DNA of 64,000 nucleotides from Enterobacter pseudoroggenkampii (GTDB taxonomy: Bacteria; Pseudomonadota; Gammaproteobacteria; Enterobacterales; Enterobacteriaceae). The position numbers were made by a program, and so were the translations under genes. Each line of letters starts with the position of its first letter. The stretch's first letter is position 1. Of the stretch, positions 27,640 through 37,840 are shown piece after piece. Location: assembly GCF_026420145.1 (NCBI RefSeq), contig NZ_JAPMLV010000001.1, forward strand, positions 1,426,001 to 1,490,000, read 5' to 3'. Below the pieces are notes generated by a model. It saw only the letters and a program-made list of their open reading frames with translations, ran no database searches and had not been told where the DNA came from.

Positions 27640-28468
27640 GCAAACAGGCGCGAAACGCCGCCAGTCCATTTTCTTCGCCTGGCGTTTCGCGCAGCACCAG
27701 CCGGTAGCTTGCGCCGGTTTTTATGCTGGTTCCATAGGGCCGTAGCAGCCTTCCCGCGCGGACATCTTCTTCCACCAGCGTTTCGTCGGCAATGGCAACG
27801 CCCAGCCCCTGAATGGCGGCCGTAATGGCGAGATCCATCGTGTCGAAGTGTTGATTTTTGTGCATGACAAAGCCCGGACCTTCCTGTTTCGTCAGCCACA
27901 ACGACCAGTCTGTCTTATCCCTTGTGGGGTGCAGGAACGTCAGCGAGCCCAGCGCTGCTCCTGCCCGCACCGGGCTTATCACCGGGGTGAGCGCCTCCTC
28001 AAACAGCAGATCGCCTGCGCTCATGTGCGTGCCGAACACGATGGCCGCGTCGTAAGATTCGGTTTTGAAATTGACGTTGTGATCGGTGGTGGTGGTCAGC
28101 GCAATTTGCAGATCCGGATGCTCGCGCTCCACCTCCAGCAGGCGCGGCACCAGCCAGCGCATGGCGCAGGTGGGGGCCTTGAGCCGGATCACGGTGTGCT
28201 GGCTGCGGGCCTGGTCGGCCACGGACAGCAGCTGCTCGAAAGCGGACTGCAGCTCCGGAAGCAGAGCGCTGCCCTGCGGTGAGAGGCGCAGCCCGCGCGC
28301 GTGGCGTTCAAAAAGCGGAAAACCAAACCACGCCTCAAGGGAGGCAATCTTGCGGCTCACGGCCCCCTGCGTCAGACACAGTTCTGCGGCGGCATGGGTC
28401 AGATTCAGGTGACGCGCGGTAACTAAAAATGCGTCGATGGCGTTAAGCGGGAGCGAACGGCGCGACAT
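27626..28468 (-). CDS. LysR-family regulator, GcvA-like
   Basis: A 280-residue LysR protein: HTH about residues 1-62 (LNLTHAAAELCLTQGAVSRKIASLE) and effector domain about 88-280 with the GcvA/AmpR-type RLKAPTCAMRWLVPRL opening. It is divergent from the aminotransferase gene, with 114 bases between starts, and convergently overlaps the esterase gene by 14 bp. The classical LysR arrangement makes the aminotransferase-binding protein operon its likely target. A GAGGA site precedes the ATG. The effector is unknown, perhaps an amino acid. Confidence 0.85.
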   Translation of the reverse strand: MSRRSLPLNAIDAFLVTARHLNLTHAAAELCLTQGAVSRKIASLEAWFGFPLFERHARGLRLSPQGSALLPELQSAFEQLLSVADQARSQHTVIRLKAPTCAMRWLVPRLLEVEREHPDLQIALTTTTDHNVNFKTESYDAAIVFGTHMSAGDLLFEEALTPVISPVRAGAALGSLTFLHPTRDKTDWSLWLTKQEGPGFVMHKNQHFDTMDLAITAAIQGLGVAIADETLVEEDVRAGRLLRPYGTSIKTGASYRLVLRETPGEENGLAAFRACLLNRG

Positions 28469-28582
28469 GGAAAATCCTCAGCTATGCATTTTTCTCATGG
28501 CTATTATGACAACAATTCGATTGTCCCGACAGCACAGATGTTGTTTGAATAGTTATGCAATGTCCATGAGAAGGGAAAGAGG

Positions 28583-29752
28583 ATGACTTTACGAACGCCT
28601 GTGCAAACGCGCTCCAAACTGCCCGATGTGGGCACCACCATTTTTACCGTTATCGGCCAGCTCTCGGCGCAGCATAACGCGATTAACCTTTCTCAGGGCG
28701 CACCGAATTTTTCCTGCGACCCGAAGCTGATTGCGGGCGTCACCCGCGCAATGGAGGCGGGGCATAACCAGTATGCGTCAATGACCGGCCTGCAGCCGCT
28801 AAAAGAACGTATTGCCGATAAAATTGCCACGCTCTACGGCACGCGGTATGACCCTGCCAGCGAGGTGCTGGTAACCGCCAGCGCCAGCGAAGGGCTCTAT
28901 TCGGCAATCAGCGGGCTGGTGCATCCGGGTGATGAGGTGATCTACTTTGAGCCGTCATTTGACAGCTACGCGCCGATTGTCCGTCTGCAGGGGGCAACGC
29001 CGATTGCCATCAAGCTCACCGTGCCGGATTTTGCCGTCAACTGGGATGAGGTCCGTGCCGCGATCACCCCGCGCACGCGCATGATTATCATCAATACGCC
29101 GCACAACCCGAGCGGTCAGGTCTTCTCCGCCAGTGACCTGCAGCAGCTGGCGGCCCTGACGCGCAATACCGACATCATTATTTTGTCTGACGAAGTGTAC
29201 GAACACGTCGTTTTTGATGGTGAACCGCACCACGGGATGGCCACGCACCCGCAGCTGGCGGAGCGTAGCGTGATTATTTCCTCTTTCGGAAAAACCTATC
29301 ACGTCACCGGGTGGCGCGTGGGTTACTGTGTTGCCCCGGCGGTACTGATGGACGAGATTTGTAAAGTCCATCAATTTTTAATGTTTTCTGCCGATACGCC
29401 AATGCAGCACGCGTTTGCTGAGCATATGGTCGACCCGCAAACCTGGCTGTCGCTGTCGGCGTTTTACCAGCGTAAGCGCGATCTTCTGCACAGCCTGCTG
29501 GCCGATTCGCCGTTTACGCTGCTGCCGAGTGCCGGATCGTTCTTCATGCTGGCGGACTACAGCCAGTTCAGCGACGAGCGCGACAGTGAGCTGGTGAAAC
29601 GGCTGATCGTCGAGTACGGTGTTGCCACCATTCCGCTGTCGGCGTTTTATGCGGACGGTACGGATAATAAATTGATTCGTCTCTCTTTTGCGAAAGATGA
29701 GGCGACGTTACGGGCAGGTGCCCAGGCCCTGTGTCGGGTTAAACCACGCTAA
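28583..29752 (+). CDS. PLP-dependent aminotransferase, class I/II (YbdL-like)
   Basis: A 389-residue fold-type I aminotransferase. The PLP lysine is in SSFGKTYHVTGWRVGY, the phosphate/pyridine contacts are in INTPHNPSGQV and ILSDEVYEHVVFD, and the substrate-carboxylate Arg is in KLIRLSFAKDE. Overall order (SKLPDVGTTIFTVIGQLSAQHNAINLSQGAPNF) resembles YbdL, a methionine- and aromatic-preferring transaminase. It is followed 10 bases later by an amino-acid binding protein gene, so the two probably act together in amino-acid scavenging. The true substrate is not readable from sequence. Confidence 0.87.
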   Translation: MTLRTPVQTRSKLPDVGTTIFTVIGQLSAQHNAINLSQGAPNFSCDPKLIAGVTRAMEAGHNQYASMTGLQPLKERIADKIATLYGTRYDPASEVLVTASASEGLYSAISGLVHPGDEVIYFEPSFDSYAPIVRLQGATPIAIKLTVPDFAVNWDEVRAAITPRTRMIIINTPHNPSGQVFSASDLQQLAALTRNTDIIILSDEVYEHVVFDGEPHHGMATHPQLAERSVIISSFGKTYHVTGWRVGYCVAPAVLMDEICKVHQFLMFSADTPMQHAFAEHMVDPQTWLSLSAFYQRKRDLLHSLLADSPFTLLPSAGSFFMLADYSQFSDERDSELVKRLIVEYGVATIPLSAFYADGTDNKLIRLSFAKDEATLRAGAQALCRVKPR

Positions 29753-29762
29753 GGAGTATGAG

Positions 29763-30536
29763 ATGAAATTACGCGCGCTAGTTGTCGGCATGGGATTGCT
29801 GTGTACCTTTTCCTCCTTCGCGGCGTCCGAGCTGCGTTACGGTCTGGAAGCAGAGTATCCGCCGTTTGAAAGCCGCAATGCGGCAGGCGAGCTGGAAGGG
29901 TTTGACGTTGAGCTGGGGAATGCCATCTGCAAAGCGGCAGCGCTGAAGTGCAGCTGGGTGGAAACCTCATTTGATGCGCTGATCCCGGGGCTGGTGGCGA
30001 AGAAATTCGACGCCATCAACTCGGCGATGAACATTACCGAGCAGCGCCGCAAGAGCATTGATTTTACCCAGCCAATTTACCGTATTCCGTCACAGCTGGT
30101 CGGCAAGGCCGGTACGGCGGTTGAGGCGACGCCTGAAGGGCTGAAGGGCAAAACCATCGGCGTGCTGCAGGGCTCCATTCAGGAAACCTATGCCAAAGAG
30201 CACTGGGAAAAGCAGGGTGTCACCGTGGTGTCTTATAAAGATCAGAATATGGCCTGGGGCGATCTGCTGAATGGCCGTATCGACGCCTCGCTGGTCATGT
30301 CCGCGGCCGGGCAGGCAGGTTTCCTCAGCAAGCCGCAGGGGAAAGGGTTTGGCTTCATCGGCAAGCCGGTGTCTGACGACACTATCCTCGGCAGTGGGAT
30401 CGGTTTTGGGTTGCGTAAGGGTGACGAGGCCACCAAAAAGCAGCTTGATGCCGCAATTGATAAAGTACGTGCCGACGGCACGATCGCTAAACTCGCTGAT
30501 AAGTACTTCCCGGGTATCGATGTCAGCGTAAAATAA
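29763..30536 (+). CDS. Periplasmic basic/polar amino-acid binding protein (ArgT/HisJ-like)
   Basis: A 257-residue type II solute-binding protein: a signal of about 21 residues (MKLRALVVGMGLLCTFSSFAA), then LRYGLEAEYPPFESRNAAGE, FDVELGNAICKAA, FDAINSAMNITEQRRKSIDFT and IGVLQGSIQETYAKEHW. This is the LAO/HisJ/ArtJ group, where the Asp/Arg pair of NITEQRRK binds the alpha-amino acid. No permease or ATPase gene is adjacent, so it likely docks on a HisQMP- or ArtQMP-type transporter encoded elsewhere. The start at 29763 has AAGGAG; an extension to 29688 overlaps the aminotransferase gene. Confidence 0.88.
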   Translation: MKLRALVVGMGLLCTFSSFAASELRYGLEAEYPPFESRNAAGELEGFDVELGNAICKAAALKCSWVETSFDALIPGLVAKKFDAINSAMNITEQRRKSIDFTQPIYRIPSQLVGKAGTAVEATPEGLKGKTIGVLQGSIQETYAKEHWEKQGVTVVSYKDQNMAWGDLLNGRIDASLVMSAAGQAGFLSKPQGKGFGFIGKPVSDDTILGSGIGFGLRKGDEATKKQLDAAIDKVRADGTIAKLADKYFPGIDVSVK

Positions 30537-30547
30537 CCGCCTCATTG

Positions 30548-30581
30548 GCCCCGGCGAACGATGTCGCGCCGGGGCATTTTT
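30548..30581 (+). terminator. Intrinsic terminator after binding-protein gene
   Basis: GCCCCGGCG and CGCCGGGGC form a perfect 9-bp stem around ten loop bases, followed by ATTTTTAT. Confidence 0.85.
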
Positions 30582-30778
30582 ATACACATTTTCCAGGCTT
30601 TCTTTACACCACTTTCGGGCCGTTCTGGTCGACAGAAAATATTTCTCACTTTGTTCAGATAATCACCGGCCAACAATTGGATTCTTAACCATTTTTGTTT
30701 AGGCTGTGCGTTCTTTCTTGCCGTCATTTCGCCGAGCGCGGAACACATTCACACGACCATAAGGACGTTTTTCCAGGC

Positions 30779-32434
30779 ATGAATCGCAGACGTTTTCTAA
30801 AAGGCTCGCTGGCAGTGGCAGCCCTGAGCGGCACATCCGGCCTTGCTTCCCTGTTTTCCAAAGCGGCATACGCTGCCGACTCTGACATTGCTGACGGCCA
30901 GAGCCGTCGTTTTGACTTCTCCGTACTGCAATCCATGGCGCATGACCTGGCGAAAACCCCGTGGGGTGGCGCACCGCGTCCGCTGCCGGAGACGCTGGCG
31001 ACGATGACGCCGCAGGCGTACAACGCCATCCGCTACGATGAAAAACAGTCACTGTGGAACAACATTGAAGGGCGTCAGCTGGACGTGCAGTTCTTCCATA
31101 TGGGAATGGGGTTCCGCCGTCGCGTGCGGATGTTCTCGCTGGACCAGTCCACCTCTATGGCGCGCGAGATCCACTTCCGCCCGGAGCTGTTCAGCTACGG
31201 CGAAACGGGTGTGGATACCAAACAGCTGGAAGGGCAAAGCGATCTCGGCTTTGCGGGCTTCCGCGCGTTTAAGGCCCCTGAACTGGCGCGTCGCGATATC
31301 GTCTCTTTCCTGGGCGCGAGCTATTTCCGCGCAGTGGATGACACCTACCAGTACGGCCTTTCCGCCCGCGGTCTGGCGGTAGATACCTTTACCGACACGC
31401 CGGAAGAGTTCCCGGACTTTACCTCCTTCTGGTTTGAAACCGTCAAACCCGGCGATACGACCTTCACCGTCTATACGTTGCTCGACAGCCCGAGCATTAC
31501 CGGCGCCTATAAGTTCGTGATCCACTGCGAGAAGAGCCAGGTGATCATGGAGGTGGAAAACCATCTCTATGCTCGGAAGGATATCAAGCAGCTCGGCATC
31601 GCGCCGATGACCAGCATGTTCAGCTGCGGCAATAACGAACGCCGCATGTGCGACACCATTCATCCGCAAATTCATGACTCCGACCGCCTGGCAATGTGGC
31701 GCGGCAACGGGGAGTGGATCTGTCGTCCGCTGAACAACCCGCAGAAGCTGCAGTTCAATGCCTATATGGACAAAAACCCGAAAGGGTTCGGCCTGCTGCA
31801 GCTCGACCGCGATTTCTCGCACTATCAGGACGTGATGGGCTGGTATAACAAACGCCCAAGCCTGTGGGTTGAACCGCGTAACGACTGGGGTAAAGGCGCG
31901 GTTGGCCTGATGGAGATCCCGACCACCGGTGAAACGCTGGATAACGTGGTCTGCTTCTGGCAGCCGGAAAAAGCTGTCAAAGCGGGCGATGAGCTGGACT
32001 TCAAATATCGCCTTTACTGGAGCGCGATGCCGCCGGTGCGTTCCCCGCTGGCCAACGTCTATGCCACCCGTACCGGCATGGGCGGCTTCCCGGAAGGCTG
32101 GGCACCGGGCGAAAACTACCCGAAAGTGTGGGCCCGTCGCTTTGCCATCGACTTCGTCGGCGGCGACCTGAAGGCCGCTGCGCCAAAAGGCATCGAGCCG
32201 GTGATCACGCTCTCCAGCGGTGAAGCGAAGCAGGTGGAGATCCTCTACGTTGAGCCGTTTGACGGCTACCGCATTCTGTTTGACTGGTACCCAACGTCGG
32301 ATTCGACGGAGCCGGTGGATATGCGCCTGTTCCTGCGCTGCCAGGGCGACGCCATCAGCGAAACCTGGCTGTACCAGTATTTCCCACCGGCGCCGGATAA
32401 ACGTCAGTATGTTGATGATAGGGTGATGCGTTAA
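30779..32434 (+). CDS. opgD: Osmoregulated periplasmic glucan biosynthesis protein OpgD
   Basis: A 551-residue protein, the same length as E. coli OpgD (MdoD). A twin-arginine signal ([14 protein letters not shown], cleavage near KAAYA) targets the folded protein to the periplasm. The mature domain is the MdoG/OpgG fold with [21 protein letters not shown]-type [21 protein letters not shown] and the carboxyl-terminal [14 protein letters not shown]. OpgD works on the backbone of beta-glucans; recent work shows OpgD/OpgG are glucan hydrolases. The start is fixed by the RR signal; the in-frame upstream region is promoter DNA. Confidence 0.96.
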   Translation: MNRRRFLKGSLAVAALSGTSGLASLFSKAAYAADSDIADGQSRRFDFSVLQSMAHDLAKTPWGGAPRPLPETLATMTPQAYNAIRYDEKQSLWNNIEGRQLDVQFFHMGMGFRRRVRMFSLDQSTSMAREIHFRPELFSYGETGVDTKQLEGQSDLGFAGFRAFKAPELARRDIVSFLGASYFRAVDDTYQYGLSARGLAVDTFTDTPEEFPDFTSFWFETVKPGDTTFTVYTLLDSPSITGAYKFVIHCEKSQVIMEVENHLYARKDIKQLGIAPMTSMFSCGNNERRMCDTIHPQIHDSDRLAMWRGNGEWICRPLNNPQKLQFNAYMDKNPKGFGLLQLDRDFSHYQDVMGWYNKRPSLWVEPRNDWGKGAVGLMEIPTTGETLDNVVCFWQPEKAVKAGDELDFKYRLYWSAMPPVRSPLANVYATRTGMGGFPEGWAPGENYPKVWARRFAIDFVGGDLKAAAPKGIEPVITLSSGEAKQVEILYVEPFDGYRILFDWYPTSDSTEPVDMRLFLRCQGDAISETWLYQYFPPAPDKRQYVDDRVMR

Positions 32435-32440
32435 CCCTTG

Positions 32441-32516
32441 TGCCGGGTGGCGGCTTCGCCTTACCCGGCCTGTGTTTCGATACTGTAGGCCGGGTAAGCG
32501 CTAGCGCCACCCGGCA
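32441..32516. repeat. BIME (two inverted REP units)
   Basis: TGCCGGGTGGCGGCTTCGCC... and the inverted ...AGCGCCACCCGGCA unit are separated by about 15 bases, forming a bacterial interspersed mosaic element between opgD and rimL. In E. coli the small gene ydcH lies in this interval; only the repeat is found here. Confidence 0.9.
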
Positions 32517-32529
32517 ATTGAGAGGCACC

Positions 32530-33069
32530 ATGTCTTCAGAAATCATTCCCGTTTCACAACACATCGAACTGCGTTCCGTCGAAGAACATTACGCCACCGA
32601 CCTGCACAATCTCGTCGTCAAAAACAAAACCTTTCTGCAAACCGCCTTTGACTGGGCGCAGCACGTGGGCAGCGAAGAGGATACCCGCCGTAACGTGCAG
32701 AGTAATCAGATGCTGCACCAGCGCGGCTACGCCAAAATGTTTATGATCTTCAAGGATGGCGCGCTGGTTGGCGTGCTTTCGTTTAACACGATTGAACCGA
32801 CCAACAAAACTGGCTACATCGGCTACTGGCTGGATGAAGCCCACCAGGGGCAGGGCATTCTCTCCCGGTCTTTGCAGGCATTTATGCGTTACTACGTCGA
32901 ACGCGGTGAGATCCGCCGTTTTGTGATCAAGTGTCGGGTGGCGAATCAGCACAGCAACAGCGTTGCCGTGCGCAACGGTTTTACGCTGGAAGGGTGCCTG
33001 CGGGAAGCGGAATACCTGAACGGTCGCTTTGACGATGTGAATATCTACGGCAGGATCTGTACCCTATAA
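32530..33069 (+). CDS. rimL: Ribosomal protein L7/L12 serine N-acetyltransferase
   Basis: A 179-residue GNAT enzyme that acetylates the N-terminal Ser of L12 to give L7. The acetyl-CoA loop is within [40 protein letters not shown] is the C-terminal motif B region, as in E. coli RimL. GAGAGGCACC precedes the ATG. The gene converges on ydcK, with stops overlapping by six bases. Confidence 0.92.
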   Translation: MSSEIIPVSQHIELRSVEEHYATDLHNLVVKNKTFLQTAFDWAQHVGSEEDTRRNVQSNQMLHQRGYAKMFMIFKDGALVGVLSFNTIEPTNKTGYIGYWLDEAHQGQGILSRSLQAFMRYYVERGEIRRFVIKCRVANQHSNSVAVRNGFTLEGCLREAEYLNGRFDDVNIYGRICTL

Positions 33070-34044
33070 CGCCCCCAGCAGCGGCGTGCGGGTGATGCGC
33101 TGGTCGCCGTTAATCACTTTTTCGCCGCGCAGGTGAATGCTCTCGCCGGCAAACGCTTCAATGACCGCATCGTCGGTGATTTCAACCCGATGCTCGATAA
33201 GCACATCACCGCTGATGCGCGCGCGTCCCTGGATCACCACTTTGTCATCCAGCATGATCGGCCCGCCGCGCAGCCACGCCTGACCGCCAATCAGGACGTG
33301 GTGCTTGATGATGCAGTTTCCTTCCACCACGGCATTCTCCGCAATCTGCGAGCTGTAGCGCACCGTCGGAATGGCATCGTCGTCAAAACCGGCAATCACG
33401 CGGGCGTTACCATAGACTTTTGCGCAGTCGCACACCCAGACGTTGTTCAGATCGTTACCCTCGAGGATCGCGTTGTCAAAGACCTCGGCCCGGTGTTCAA
33501 CAAAGGCAAAATTGACCATCGCCTCGCCGTAGATTTGCGCCTGGTGCACAATCCGCGACTGGCTCACCGTCGCCTTGTCGTAGATTTGCAGGATCTGTTC
33601 ATGGTCCGGCGTTAACCCTTTGGCAGCAATCACCACGCTGTGATGCAGCACGCGCGCTTCGCCGTAGATATGACACTCGCCCCGTACGCAGGACTGCTGA
33701 ATGGTGACGTTGTCACTTATGCGCGCCCCGTGGCTGACCTCCGCGCCGTCCAGCCAGCAGCTGTCGCCGATATGCGCGTCATGGCTAATGATGCACGGAA
33801 GGGTAAGGCGCGCGTTGCCGGACACGGTTGCACCCGCGAACACCACGCTGTTTTCGTCGTAGATCCAGCAGTCGCCGTCCTGCGCGAGGGCGCGCTCATC
33901 GTCAATCCAGCCGCCTTTCGTGCCGGCCGTCACGTCGTTAAAGTCCGCCGTCGCGACGATCTGCCGCAACGTCGCAGAGTGGGTGGTTTCGCCGTTTTTC
34001 CATTGCCAGAGGCGGGTTTCATCGCTGAGCCGGTATTTTTTCAT
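33064..34044 (-). CDS. ydcK: YdcK, left-handed beta-helix protein
   Basis: A 326-residue protein built largely from hexapeptide repeats ([30 protein letters not shown] and many similar turns) that form a left-handed beta-helix. E. coli YdcK has the same length and layout; no activity has been assigned, though the fold is common in acyltransferases. There is no obvious catalytic His of the acyltransferase type at a conserved place. The start at 34044 is E. coli-like ([12 protein letters not shown]); a 45-residue upstream extension has no support. Confidence 0.92.
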   Translation of the reverse strand: MKKYRLSDETRLWQWKNGETTHSATLRQIVATADFNDVTAGTKGGWIDDERALAQDGDCWIYDENSVVFAGATVSGNARLTLPCIISHDAHIGDSCWLDGAEVSHGARISDNVTIQQSCVRGECHIYGEARVLHHSVVIAAKGLTPDHEQILQIYDKATVSQSRIVHQAQIYGEAMVNFAFVEHRAEVFDNAILEGNDLNNVWVCDCAKVYGNARVIAGFDDDAIPTVRYSSQIAENAVVEGNCIIKHHVLIGGQAWLRGGPIMLDDKVVIQGRARISGDVLIEHRVEITDDAVIEAFAGESIHLRGEKVINGDQRITRTPLLGAL

Positions 34045-34178
34045 CGTTTGATCTCTGGTATGCGTCTTCACTAAACGTAGCAAATTTTTCGGTTTTAGAA
34101 CGGCTGGCAACCAGACGGTAAACACCTTAAAATGGCATGTAAAATGCAATTTCACTTTATGCGAACGCAGGAAAAACA

Positions 34179-34772
34179 ATGACCGTCGATGAGAATTACT
34201 TCACAGAGAAATATGGCTTAACCCGTACCCATTCAGAGGTGCTGTACAGCGCGGAAATTGTGAAGCCCGGTAAAACGCTCGATCTGGGCTGCGGCAACGG
34301 CCGTAACAGCCTGTACCTCGCGGCCAACGGGTACGACGTGACCGCATGGGACAAGAACCCGATGAGCATCGACAATATCGAGCGCATCAAAGCGGAAGAA
34401 GGGATCGCTAATCTGCATACCGCGATTAAGGATTTGAACAACCTGAGCTTTGACGGCGAGTACGATTTTATTCTCTCCACCGTGGTGCTAATGTTCCTGG
34501 AGTCAAAAACCATCCCAGGCCTTATTGCCAACATGCAGCGCTGCACGAGGCCGGGCGGTTACAACCTGATCGTTGCCGCCATGGATACGGCGGATTACCC
34601 GTGCACCGTCGGCTTCCCGTTTGCGTTTAAAAGCGGTGAGCTGAGCAACTACTACGAAGGCTGGGAGTTGCTCAAATACAACGAAGACGTTGGCGAACTG
34701 CACCGTACCGATGAAAACGGCAACCGCATCAAGCTGCGCTTTGCCACAATGCTGGCGCGCAAGCCCGCTTAA
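34179..34772 (+). CDS. tehB: Tellurite methyltransferase TehB
   Basis: A 197-residue SAM-dependent methyltransferase. Motif I is [19 protein letters not shown], the acidic residue for SAM is in TAWDKNPMS, and [18 protein letters not shown] matches the TehB family. TehB methylates tellurite or selenite oxyanions and helps detoxify them. In E. coli tehA, the membrane channel gene, lies just upstream of tehB; here the space between ydcK and tehB is about 135 bases, so tehA is missing. CAGGA lies upstream of the ATG. Stops of tehB and the pepT paralogue overlap by four bases. Confidence 0.93.
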   Translation: MTVDENYFTEKYGLTRTHSEVLYSAEIVKPGKTLDLGCGNGRNSLYLAANGYDVTAWDKNPMSIDNIERIKAEEGIANLHTAIKDLNNLSFDGEYDFILSTVVLMFLESKTIPGLIANMQRCTRPGGYNLIVAAMDTADYPCTVGFPFAFKSGELSNYYEGWELLKYNEDVGELHRTDENGNRIKLRFATMLARKPA

Positions 34773-35998
34773 CGGGCGGCCAGCAGGCAGAGCTGGAGAG
34801 CAGTCTTGTAAGACGCCTCGAACGACGACAACGGCAGGAATTCAAACTTCGAGTGGAAGTTATGCGCCCCGGTGAAGAAGTTCGGGGTGAGTAGCCCTTT
34901 AGCCGAGAGCGCCGCGCCGTCGGTGCCGCCGCGCATCGGCGTCGGTTTCGGCGCGATGCCTAGCGATTCCATTGCCTCGAACATCAGATCGATGGCGCGT
35001 CGGTCTTCGCCAATCGCATTGCTGATATTGCTGTAGGTATCTTCAATGCGATAGTCCACCCTGGCTGTTGGATGTTGGGCGGCAATCAGCGCGGCAACGT
35101 CGGCAATCTGCTGCTTGCGGGCGGCAAAGCTGTCCTTGTCAAAGTCGCGGATATTGGCCTTTAGAACGGCCTCGTTCTGTCCGGCCTGAATGCCGTTAAA
35201 CCAGATATAGCCTTCACGCCCCTCGGTGCACTCCGGCGTTTGCTGGCGGTCAAAATGGTTGATGTAGTCAGTCGCCATCAGCAGGGGATTCACCAGCACG
35301 CCTTTGGCGGACATCGGGTGCGCCGTAACGCCGGTAAAACGGATCTCCGCGGCCGCCGCGTTAAAATTCTCGTAGACAATTTCCCCCAGCTCGCAGCAGT
35401 CGATGGTCCAGGCAAAATCGACGTCAAAGCGCGTAAGATCCAGCGCTTTGGCGCCGTTCAGGCCGATCTCTTCGTCAGGCACAAACGCCACGACGATATC
35501 CCCATGCCGATGTTCTGCCGACAGGTTTTCCAGCACCGTCATGACCACCGTGACCGCCGATTTATTATCCGCGCCCAATACGCTGGTTCCGTCGCTGAAA
35601 ATAATCTCCTCATTCGGATAAGCCAGAATTTCCGGATGCTCTTTAACCCGCAGCCAGATGTCTTTCTCTTTATTCAGACAGAGATCTTCACCGGTAAAGG
35701 TTAATATTTGTGGATGAATATCCGGTGAAAGTCCCACGTCGACGGTATCAATATGGGTAATAAAGCCGATGCGCGGCGCACCGGGCACGTTGCCTTTTTT
35801 TACCGCCGTTACCGTGGCGAATTCATCAATCACAATATCGTCTAACCCCAGCTGTGCCAGCTCCTGCGCAAGCTCCCGCGCCATGTCGTGCTGGCCCGGC
35901 GTTGAGGGCAGGGTTTTGACTTTGGGATCGCTCTGGCTGGTGATCGCGAGATAGCGGAAAAAACGGTGCGTTAATTGTCTGGAAAGCGGCGAGCCCAT
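34769..35998 (-). CDS. Peptidase T paralogue (tripeptide aminopeptidase, M20B)
   Basis: A 409-residue dinuclear-zinc aminopeptidase of the PepT family. Zinc ligands and catalytic residues are visible: His in THIDTVD, bridging Asp in GADNKSA, catalytic Glu-Glu in VPDEEIG, Asp in TIDCCELG and His in [11 protein letters not shown]. PepT removes the N-terminal residue of tripeptides. The housekeeping pepT is elsewhere in enterobacteria (next to potABCD), so this is probably a second copy. It is divergent from a dipeptide-binding protein gene, with 108 bases between starts, suggesting coordinated peptide uptake and breakdown. Confidence 0.88.
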   Translation of the reverse strand: MGSPLSRQLTHRFFRYLAITSQSDPKVKTLPSTPGQHDMARELAQELAQLGLDDIVIDEFATVTAVKKGNVPGAPRIGFITHIDTVDVGLSPDIHPQILTFTGEDLCLNKEKDIWLRVKEHPEILAYPNEEIIFSDGTSVLGADNKSAVTVVMTVLENLSAEHRHGDIVVAFVPDEEIGLNGAKALDLTRFDVDFAWTIDCCELGEIVYENFNAAAAEIRFTGVTAHPMSAKGVLVNPLLMATDYINHFDRQQTPECTEGREGYIWFNGIQAGQNEAVLKANIRDFDKDSFAARKQQIADVAALIAAQHPTARVDYRIEDTYSNISNAIGEDRRAIDLMFEAMESLGIAPKPTPMRGGTDGAALSAKGLLTPNFFTGAHNFHSKFEFLPLSSFEASYKTALQLCLLAAR

Positions 35999-36106
35999 AG
36001 TGATTTATTCCTTATTTATTTTTCAGGTGTTTGCCACTTCACTTTAATGTTATTTATGAAATGGCAAAAGAATTAATTAGCCGTCGAATTAAAAAGACAG
36101 GAATAA

Positions 36107-37705
36107 ATGATGAAAAGCAACCTCACAACTATAGCGCTGGCACTCGCTGCACTCACGGTCAGTTCCGCCGTTGCCGCGAAAACGCTGGTGTATTGCTCCG
36201 AAGGATCGCCGGAAAACTTTAATCCTCAATTATACACCTCGGGAACCAGCGTGGACGCCAGCGCCGTGCCGGTCTATAACCGGCTGGTCGATTTCAAACC
36301 CGGTACCACGGAGCTGGTGCCGAGCCTGGCGGAGCGCTGGGAGGTGAGCGACGACGGCAAGGTTTATACCTTCCATCTGCGTAAAGGCGTGAAGTTCCAG
36401 AGCAATAAATCTTTTACGCCGACCCGCGACTTTAACGCCGACGACGTGATTTTCTCGTTTATGCGGCAGAAAGACGTGAACCATCCCTACCACAACGTCT
36501 CTAACGGCAGCTACTCCAACTTCGAAAGCCTGGAGTTTGGCAGCCTGATAACCAGCATTGATAAAGTCGATGACCATACCGTGCGTTTTACCCTGGCGCA
36601 CCCGGAAGCGCCGTTTGTCGCCGATCTGGCCTGGTATTTTGCCTCAATCCTTTCAGCGGAGTATGCCGACGCGATGCTGAAAGCAGGCACGCCGGAGAAG
36701 GTGGATATGGAACCCATCGGCACCGGGCCGTTTAAGCTGGCGCAGTATCAGAAGGACTCCCGGATCCTGTTCACTGCGTTTGCCGACTACTGGCAGGGGA
36801 AATCGAAGCTGGACAGGCTGGTGTTCAGCATCACCCCGGATGCCTCAGTGCGTTTTGCCAAAATTGAGAAGAATGAATGTCAGGTGATGCCGTTCCCGAA
36901 TCCGGCCGATCTGCCACGCATGAAGGCCAACAAAGACATCAATCTGATGAGTAAGGCGGGGCTAAATACCGGCTTCCTGGCGTTCAACACGCAGAAGCCG
37001 CCGCTGGATAACGTGAAGGTCCGTCAGGCGCTGGCGATGGCCATCAACAAACCGGCGATTATTGATGCGGTGTTCCACGGTACCGGAACCGCGGCGAAGA
37101 ATCTGCTGCCGCCGGGCGTCTGGAGCGCCGACAGCGAGCTTAAGGATTACGACTACGATCCTGAAAAAGCCAAAGCGCTGCTGAAAGAGGCCGGTTTTGC
37201 CAGTGGCGTGAGCGTCGACCTGTGGGCGATGCCGGTACAGCGTCCTTACAATCCGAATGCGAAACGCATGGCGGAGATGATTCAGGCCGACTGGGCGAAA
37301 ATCGGCGTACAGACCAAAATCGTCACCTACGAATGGGGTGAATACCTTAAGCGCGTGAAGGGCGGCGAACATCAGGCCGCGCTGATGGGCTGGACGACCG
37401 CAACGGGCGATCCCGATAACTTCTTTGGTCCGCTGTTTACCTGTACCTCGGCAAACGGCGGCTCAAATTCGGCGAAATGGTGCTATAAGCCCTTTGATAA
37501 AATTATTGCGGAAGCAAAATCAACGACCGATCGCGATAAACGCGTGGCGCTGTATAAAGAGGCTCAGCAGATTATGCATGACCAGATGCCCGCGGTGATG
37601 ATTGCGCATTCAACCATTTTCGAACCGGTGCGCAAGGAGGTGACGGGCTATGAAATCGACCCGTTTGGCAAACATCTGTTCTGGCAACTGGATATAAATC
37701 AGTAA
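36107..37705 (+). CDS. Dipeptide/oligopeptide-binding periplasmic protein (DppA paralogue)
   Basis: A 532-residue SBP_bac_5 protein with a signal of about 24 residues (cleaved near AVAAKT). Mature sequence follows DppA closely: TLVYCSEGSPENFNPQLYTSGT, YNRLVDFKPGTTELVPSLAE, IGTGPFKLAQYQKDS, DVNHPYHNVSNGSY. No dppBCDF genes follow; a terminator does. It would therefore deliver peptides to the transporter encoded elsewhere. AGGAATAA precedes the ATG-ATG pair. Haem or dipeptides are known DppA ligands; this paralogue's preference is unknown. Confidence 0.9.
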   Translation: MMKSNLTTIALALAALTVSSAVAAKTLVYCSEGSPENFNPQLYTSGTSVDASAVPVYNRLVDFKPGTTELVPSLAERWEVSDDGKVYTFHLRKGVKFQSNKSFTPTRDFNADDVIFSFMRQKDVNHPYHNVSNGSYSNFESLEFGSLITSIDKVDDHTVRFTLAHPEAPFVADLAWYFASILSAEYADAMLKAGTPEKVDMEPIGTGPFKLAQYQKDSRILFTAFADYWQGKSKLDRLVFSITPDASVRFAKIEKNECQVMPFPNPADLPRMKANKDINLMSKAGLNTGFLAFNTQKPPLDNVKVRQALAMAINKPAIIDAVFHGTGTAAKNLLPPGVWSADSELKDYDYDPEKAKALLKEAGFASGVSVDLWAMPVQRPYNPNAKRMAEMIQADWAKIGVQTKIVTYEWGEYLKRVKGGEHQAALMGWTTATGDPDNFFGPLFTCTSANGGSNSAKWCYKPFDKIIAEAKSTTDRDKRVALYKEAQQIMHDQMPAVMIAHSTIFEPVRKEVTGYEIDPFGKHLFWQLDINQ

Positions 37706-37711
37706 TTTTTC

Positions 37712-37742
37712 ACTGCCCGGTGCGCCTCCGGGCAGTCTTTTT
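37712..37742 (+). terminator. Intrinsic terminator after DppA paralogue
   Basis: ACTGCCCGG and CCGGGCAGT arms around TGCGCCT, followed by CTTTTT. Confidence 0.88.
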
Positions 37743-37840
37743 GCAATTTGTGCTCACCACATCATTTTTTGTCACAACAAACCCGCCAGTCTTTTGCTAT
37801 AACTTCAAATGCATACTTGCAGATAACATGGAAAACTATC

